Assembly: GCA_002632325.1 (NCBI GenBank)
Contig: NSJK01000012.1
Location: forward strand, 62,001 to 126,000
Source: Lysobacterales bacterium
GTDB taxonomy: Bacteria; Pseudomonadota; Gammaproteobacteria; Xanthomonadales; Rhodanobacteraceae
DNA: 64,000 nt
Direction of reading: 5' to 3'
This document shows positions 59,504 to 64,000 of the stretch, in pieces (the first letter of the stretch is position 1; each line of letters starts with the position of its first letter). Made by a program: the position numbers and the translations under genes. Under the pieces are notes generated by a model. The model saw nothing but the letters and a program-made list of their open reading frames with translations. It had not been told where the DNA came from and searched no databases.

Positions 59504-61522
59504 ATGATCCACCGCAAATTGCTGCCTGCGCTGTTGGTCGCATTCACGACCCTGCTCGCAGCCTGTGCACATGACCCGCAGCGCACTGCGCACCTGCCTG
59601 ATGGCACGCGCGCGCAACTGGCGATACTCGAATCCACCGACCTCCACTCCAACATCCGCAGTTACGACTACTACCAGGACACGGACGACCCCGGCCTCGG
59701 ATTCGAGCGCATGGCGACCCTGGTCAAGCAGGCGCGCGCGGAATTTCCCAATACTTTGCTGTTCGATGCGGGCGACACGATCCAGGGCACCGCGCTGGCC
59801 GACTATCAAGCTCTGGTCAAGCCGCTGGGCTGCGACGAAGAGCTGGCGATGTATCGCGCCATGGATGCGCTCGGATATGACGGCGGCACGATCGGCAATC
59901 ACGAGTTCAATTACGGACTGCCTTTCCTCGCCCAGGTCAGCGGCGCGACGATGGATGTCGATGGCGTTGCCGCGCGTCATTGCGCCGGGCCGCATTTCCC
60001 ACGCGTGCTCGCCAACGTGTTCAGTGCGCGCGACCAGCAGCCGATCTTCCCGCCCTACGCGGTGCTCGAACGCACGCTCGATGTCGAACTCGACGGCAAG
60101 AAGATCAAGGCGCCGATCCGCATCGGCATCATCGGCTTCACGCCGCCGTCGATCATGGCGTGGGATCAACGCAATCTGGAAGGCAAGGTCTTCGTCAAGG
60201 GTCTGGTCGAAGCCGCACGCGAGTACCTGCCCAAGCTGCGCGCGCAGGGCGTGGATCTGGTGGTCGCGATTTCACACGGCGGCATCGACCGCTCGCAATA
60301 CACGCCGACCATGGAGAATGCCAATCTCTACCTCGCGGCCGAGCCCGGGATCGACGTGCTCCTGCTCGGCCACTCGCACACCGTGTTTCCCGAAGGCAAG
60401 CGCGCGGGCAAGCGCCGATTCGCGGGCATTCCTGGCGTCGATGACGAGCGCGGCTTCATCCACGGCAAACCCGCGGTGATGGGCAACTTCTGGGGCAAGA
60501 GTCTGGGCGTGATCGAGCTCGCGCTGGTGCACGAGGACGGACATTGGAAGATCGACCCCGACACCACCAAGGTCGAGGTGCGCGACATCAAGCAGGCCGA
60601 TGGCAGCTTCGTCGCGGCCGACGCCGAAATCGCCAAACTGGTCGAGCCCGTGCATGAAGCCACGCGCCGCTATGTCGCCACACCGATCGGTGACAGCGAT
60701 TTCCCGATGACGACCTACTTCGCCGATGTCGGCGATGTCAGCGCCTTGCAACCGGTCAACAGTGCTCAGGCCGATTACGCGCGCCACTACATCGACAGGA
60801 ACCTGCCGCAGTACAAGGGCCTGCCGGTCCTGTCGGCCATGGCGCCGCTCAAGGGCGGCTTCGGTGGCCCGAGCGACTACACCGATGTTCCGGCCGGTCC
60901 CTTGGCGATCCGCAACGCCGCCGATCTGTACCTCTATCCGAACACCTTGACTGCGGTGAAGATCGATGGCGCTCTGCTCAAGGCCTGGCTCGAGCACTCC
61001 GCAGAGCGTTTCAACCGCATCGACCCCGAGCGCAGCGAAGCGCAGGATCTCGTCAACCGTCGTTTCTCGGTCTACAACTTCGACGTGATCCAGAACGGCC
61101 TGAGCTATGCGATCGACGTCACCAGGGAAGCAGGTTCGCGTATCGTCGATCTGCGCTATCAAGGTACGCCGGTTGCGCCGACTCAAGACTTCATCGTCGT
61201 CACCAACAACTACCGCGCGAGTGGCGGCGGCGGCTTTCCCGGACTCGATGGCAACAACATCGTGCTGTCGGCTCCTGATGGCAATCGTGATGTGCTCATC
61301 GATTGGGTGCGCGAACACCGCCATCTGACCCGCGCCGACGATGGCGCCGACCGCAACTGGCATTTCGTGCCGGTCAAGACCAAGGGCACGGTGCGCTTCG
61401 TCTCGGCCAGCGGCAAACTCGAACTCGCCAAGGCGGCCGGTTTGGCGCACATTCGCCTGCTCAAGGACCATGGCGATGGCACTTCGACCTATGCCATCGA
61501 CCTGTACACAACTTCCCCTTGA
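59504..61522 (+). CDS. cpdB: 2',3'-cyclic-nucleotide 2'-phosphodiesterase/3'-nucleotidase, lipoprotein form
   Basis: The 672-residue enzyme hydrolyses 2',3'-cyclic nucleotides and 3'-nucleotides for scavenging. It has a lipoprotein signal (LLAAC, Cys21) and the metallophosphoesterase motifs STDLHSN, DAGDTIQG, GNHEFN and LLLGHSH. A 5'-nucleotidase-like C-terminal domain carries NNYRASGGGGFPG and substrate-stacking aromatics. E. coli CpdB has 647 residues and is soluble, so lipid anchoring is a difference. The ATG at 59504 has GGAG upstream; an upstream Met would spoil the signal. Confidence 0.94.
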   Translation: MIHRKLLPALLVAFTTLLAACAHDPQRTAHLPDGTRAQLAILESTDLHSNIRSYDYYQDTDDPGLGFERMATLVKQARAEFPNTLLFDAGDTIQGTALADYQALVKPLGCDEELAMYRAMDALGYDGGTIGNHEFNYGLPFLAQVSGATMDVDGVAARHCAGPHFPRVLANVFSARDQQPIFPPYAVLERTLDVELDGKKIKAPIRIGIIGFTPPSIMAWDQRNLEGKVFVKGLVEAAREYLPKLRAQGVDLVVAISHGGIDRSQYTPTMENANLYLAAEPGIDVLLLGHSHTVFPEGKRAGKRRFAGIPGVDDERGFIHGKPAVMGNFWGKSLGVIELALVHEDGHWKIDPDTTKVEVRDIKQADGSFVAADAEIAKLVEPVHEATRRYVATPIGDSDFPMTTYFADVGDVSALQPVNSAQADYARHYIDRNLPQYKGLPVLSAMAPLKGGFGGPSDYTDVPAGPLAIRNAADLYLYPNTLTAVKIDGALLKAWLEHSAERFNRIDPERSEAQDLVNRRFSVYNFDVIQNGLSYAIDVTREAGSRIVDLRYQGTPVAPTQDFIVVTNNYRASGGGGFPGLDGNNIVLSAPDGNRDVLIDWVREHRHLTRADDGADRNWHFVPVKTKGTVRFVSASGKLELAKAAGLAHIRLLKDHGDGTSTYAIDLYTTSP

Positions 61523-61549
61523 TCCACTCGCGCCATCTGGAGTCACGCC

Positions 61550-63352
61550 ATGTCCCGCCTGCCACTTGCTCTTGCCATCGCCCTGCTGCTCGGTGCCTGC
61601 GCGCAGCAGCCCACGCCAGCACCCGCACCCGAACGTACCGCGCAAGCTGCGCCGGTAAGCGCCGACACGCGCTTCACGCAACTGGGCAAGGATTGGCTGG
61701 ACGGCATCCTCAAGGCGAGCCCGGTCAGTGCCACCCAGTTCGGCGATCACCACAACGACAGCGAACTCGATGATTTCGGCGCTGCCGCGCGTGCGCGGTC
61801 GCTCGCGTTTTCGCAGGCCACGCTGGCAGCGCTCGACCACATCGACCGCAGCGCCCTCTCACGCGAGAACCAGGTCGACTACGCGATCCTGCACAACCAG
61901 TTGCAATCCGACATCTGGTCCGCGCAGACGTTGCAGGAATGGACATGGAATCCGCTGATCTACACCGGCATCGCCGGCAACGCCCTGTTTTCGTTGATGG
62001 CGCGCGATTTCGCACCATTGCCGCAGCGCCTGCGCGCGGCCACCGCACGCATGGAAAAACTGCCCGCGCTCTATGCACAGATGCGCACGAATCTCGATCC
62101 GGCCCGGGTGCCGAAGATCCATGCCGAGACCGCATCCAGGCAGCTCAAGGGCGTGCTTGCGATCGCCGATGACCAGATCATTGCGCATGCGAGTGAACTC
62201 AGCGGCGAGGAGCGCCAGCGCCTCGATGCCGCGATTGCAGGTCTGCGCAAGGCCATCGATGAAAACCAGAAATGGATCGACAGCGAGCTCGTGCCCAAGG
62301 CCAAGGGCGATTTCCGCATCGGCGCCACGCTCTATGACCAGAAACTCGCGTTCTCGCTCAATTCGCCGCTGAGCCGGCAGGAGATCCGGCAGCGCGCCGA
62401 GCAGGCGCTCAGCGACACGCGCGCGCAGATGTACGAGATCGCGCGGCGCGTGCTCAAGGGCAAGCGCAAGGCACCGGCGCTGCCCGAGCATCCGAACGAG
62501 AAACAGCAACAGGCCGCGATTCAGGCCGCGCTCGATCTGGCCTATGCCGACCACCCCGCACGCGATCAGGTCGTCGCGACCGCGCAAACCGAACTCGCCA
62601 AGGCGACCGACTTCGTGCGCAATCACGATCTCGTCACCATGCCCGACGCACCGGTCGAGGTCATCACCATGCCCGAATTCGCACGCGGCGTCGCACTCGC
62701 CTACTGCGATTCACCGGGCCCGCTCGACAAGGGCCTGGCGACGTTCTATGCGGTCTCGCCGATTCCCGATGACTGGACCAAGGCCCAGGTCGAGTCCTTC
62801 CTGCGCGAATACAACACGCGCTCGATCGCCGAGCTGACCGTGCATGAGGCCATGCCCGGGCATTTCCTCCAGCTCTGGCATTCCAATCGCTATCCCTCGG
62901 TGCTGCGCGCGGTGCTCGGCTCGGGCACCTTCATCGAAGGCTGGGCGGTGTACGCCGAACAGCTCATGGTCGATCAGGGTTTCCTCGACCACGATCCGCT
63001 GTTCGACCTCGTGCACCTCAAATGGAACCTGCGCGTGATCGCCAACGCACTGCTCGATCAGGGCGTGCAGGTCGATGGCATGACACGCGAACAGGCGATG
63101 CAGTTGATGACGATCAAGACCTTCCAGCAGGAGCGTGAGGCCGCAGCGAAGTGGGTGCGCGCCCAGCTCACCGCCGCACAACTGCCGACCTATTTCGTCG
63201 GCTGGCAGGAACATCTCGACTTGCGCCGCGAAGCCGAGCGGCGCTGGGGCAAGGACTTCACGCAGCGCCGTTACAACGATGCCGTGCTGTCGTTTGGCTC
63301 ACCGCCGGTGCGCTACGTGCGCGAGCTGATGTTCGACCTGCCGATTCAGTGA
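61550..63352 (+). CDS. DUF885-family lipoprotein, putative metal-dependent hydrolase
   Basis: The 600-residue product has a lipoprotein signal (LLLGAC, Cys17) and then a largely helical DUF885 domain. It contains HEAMPGH at about residues 432-438, an HExxxGH motif that in related metallopeptidases binds zinc, followed by an FIEGWAVYAE segment with a further acidic ligand. This suggests a periplasmic or outer-membrane zinc peptidase or carboxypeptidase, but the activity is unproven for most members. A GGAG precedes the ATG; the gene lies 27 bases after cpdB and is probably co-transcribed. Confidence 0.9.
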   Translation: MSRLPLALAIALLLGACAQQPTPAPAPERTAQAAPVSADTRFTQLGKDWLDGILKASPVSATQFGDHHNDSELDDFGAAARARSLAFSQATLAALDHIDRSALSRENQVDYAILHNQLQSDIWSAQTLQEWTWNPLIYTGIAGNALFSLMARDFAPLPQRLRAATARMEKLPALYAQMRTNLDPARVPKIHAETASRQLKGVLAIADDQIIAHASELSGEERQRLDAAIAGLRKAIDENQKWIDSELVPKAKGDFRIGATLYDQKLAFSLNSPLSRQEIRQRAEQALSDTRAQMYEIARRVLKGKRKAPALPEHPNEKQQQAAIQAALDLAYADHPARDQVVATAQTELAKATDFVRNHDLVTMPDAPVEVITMPEFARGVALAYCDSPGPLDKGLATFYAVSPIPDDWTKAQVESFLREYNTRSIAELTVHEAMPGHFLQLWHSNRYPSVLRAVLGSGTFIEGWAVYAEQLMVDQGFLDHDPLFDLVHLKWNLRVIANALLDQGVQVDGMTREQAMQLMTIKTFQQEREAAAKWVRAQLTAAQLPTYFVGWQEHLDLRREAERRWGKDFTQRRYNDAVLSFGSPPVRYVRELMFDLPIQ

Positions 63353-63364
63353 TGTTGCAGGCCA

Positions 63365-63389
63365 CGTTGCCGATTCCGGATCGGCAACG
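63365..63389. terminator. bidirectional hairpin between convergent genes
   Basis: A perfect 10-bp stem (63365-63374 with 63380-63389, loop TCCGG) fills the 48-base gap between the DUF885 gene and the convergent DUF4399 gene. There is no strong U tract. Confidence 0.6.
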
Positions 63390-63400
63390 CGGCCATGCAT

Positions 63401-63886
63401 TCACTTGACGTGGATGGTGATGCGCGGCGAGACGATCGGCGGATCGAACTGCAGGTGCCGCGCATCGCCCAGATCGAGCTGCAAGGTATGCGTGCCAGGC
63501 CCCAGTTCGAGCGTGTCTTGCGTCTGCGCCTTGCCATAGTGGCGATGGTTCGCATCGGCAGGAATCGGCAGATCCAGAGGCGGCAACTTGTCGACATCGA
63601 TCAGCAAATGGTGATGTCCCGAGTTCGCGGTGACATCCCCTGCAGGCTTGAGCTCGATCCCGCTGATCGCGAACTTGACCGTCACCGTGCGACCTACGGT
63701 TTCGCCATCACGCGGCGAAAGGATCTCCACCCTGGCGCCCTTGGGTGCGGGAAGTGGGACCAATCCGGAAGAAGCCGCATGCGCGGCGTGGCTCGCCGTC
63801 TCTTGTGCCATTGCGGGCGATGGCCCGCCCATAGCGAAGACGCAGATCACTGCAAACAGCACACGGCTTGAATACTCGTTCATCAT
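63401..63886 (-). CDS. periplasmic DUF4399 protein
   Basis: The 161-residue product has a signal peptide (cleavage near AMAQ, residue ~27) and a beta-sandwich-like domain with the conserved GHHHLLIDVD, ADANHRHYGKAQT and PGTHTLQLDLGD segments typical of DUF4399. The His-rich first motif suggests metal binding, but no function is established to my knowledge. Two ATG codons lie in tandem; the second (63883) is better spaced from GGAG. It converges on the DUF885 gene. Nothing further is seen in 63887-64000. Confidence 0.88.
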   Translation of the reverse strand: MMNEYSSRVLFAVICVFAMGGPSPAMAQETASHAAHAASSGLVPLPAPKGARVEILSPRDGETVGRTVTVKFAISGIELKPAGDVTANSGHHHLLIDVDKLPPLDLPIPADANHRHYGKAQTQDTLELGPGTHTLQLDLGDARHLQFDPPIVSPRITIHVK

Positions 63887-64000
63887 CAGACTCCATCAGT
63901 ACCGAAACCGCGTCATCATAGCCCGCTGGCGTGCCCGACCTCACGGGCTTGTGATGCCCTCGCCTGCCCCAACCTGTTGCCTTCCTGTTTCGCAGGCCTG

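Overview
The window is chromosomal DNA from a high-GC gammaproteobacterium, most probably of the order Lysobacterales (Xanthomonadales). This rests on the fimV, truA, trpF, trpB, trpA, accD order downstream of asd, a thrS-infC-rpmI-rplT-pheST-ihfA-merR-tRNA-Pro block, tandem M13 peptidases, a ZnuD-like receptor beside zur, and two secreted proteins carrying an (I/V)(F/Y)xxxFD motif that I associate from memory with that order. No rRNA, prophage, insertion sequence, integrase or CRISPR array was seen. The window is mostly housekeeping with a few accessory modules.

Layout. 1-6 kb: a truncated and a complete M13 metallopeptidase in tandem, then a large secreted protein of unknown role. 6-9 kb: rapA. 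9-15.6 kb: a respiratory nitric-oxide region. norC, norB, two small membrane proteins and a c-type cytochrome run rightwards from a near-ideal FNR/Dnr site. They converge on a leftward cluster of a CuA subunit II, a heme-copper subunit I, a SCO protein and a membrane protein. That second oxidase-like enzyme has Asn where oxygen reductases have the cross-linked Tyr. Its gene order matches the norSY-senC-orf1 (sNOR) cluster described in ammonia oxidisers, so I read the region as two different NO reductases side by side. 15.7-25.7 kb: accD, trpA, trpB, trpF, truA, fimV, asd and aroC, all leftward. 25.7-37.4 kb: prmB, a second SCO protein, psd, a cyclophilin, lpxH, a cysteine-synthase-like enzyme, a GST, an omega-amidase/aminotransferase pair, htpG with a clear sigma-32 promoter, and pip.

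37.5-48.6 kb: tRNA-Pro and the translation operon thrS-infC-rpmI-rplT-pheS-pheT-ihfA-merR. This operon has terminator-like hairpins in front of both thrS and pheS, and infC has no ATG/GTG/TTG at its start. It is followed by tRNA-Val, uvrB, a FimT/GspH pseudopilin and tRNA-Asn. 48.6-57 kb: ppnN, a cold-shock gene with a long leader, ribosomal protein THX, then a zinc module (CDF exporter, MerC-like protein, ZnuD-like receptor with a Zur box, zur), a zinc-ribbon membrane protein and gltX. 57-64 kb: a secreted delta-60-repeat protein, a frame-broken lipoprotein remnant, a periplasmic nucleotidase lipoprotein (cpdB), a DUF885 lipoprotein and a DUF4399 protein.

Most genes are tightly packed and many neighbours overlap by ATGA, implying translational coupling (trpB/trpA, truA/trpF, norB and the next two genes, SCO/membrane protein, SCO/psd). 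All functional statements rest on motifs, length and context read by eye; no database search was possible.
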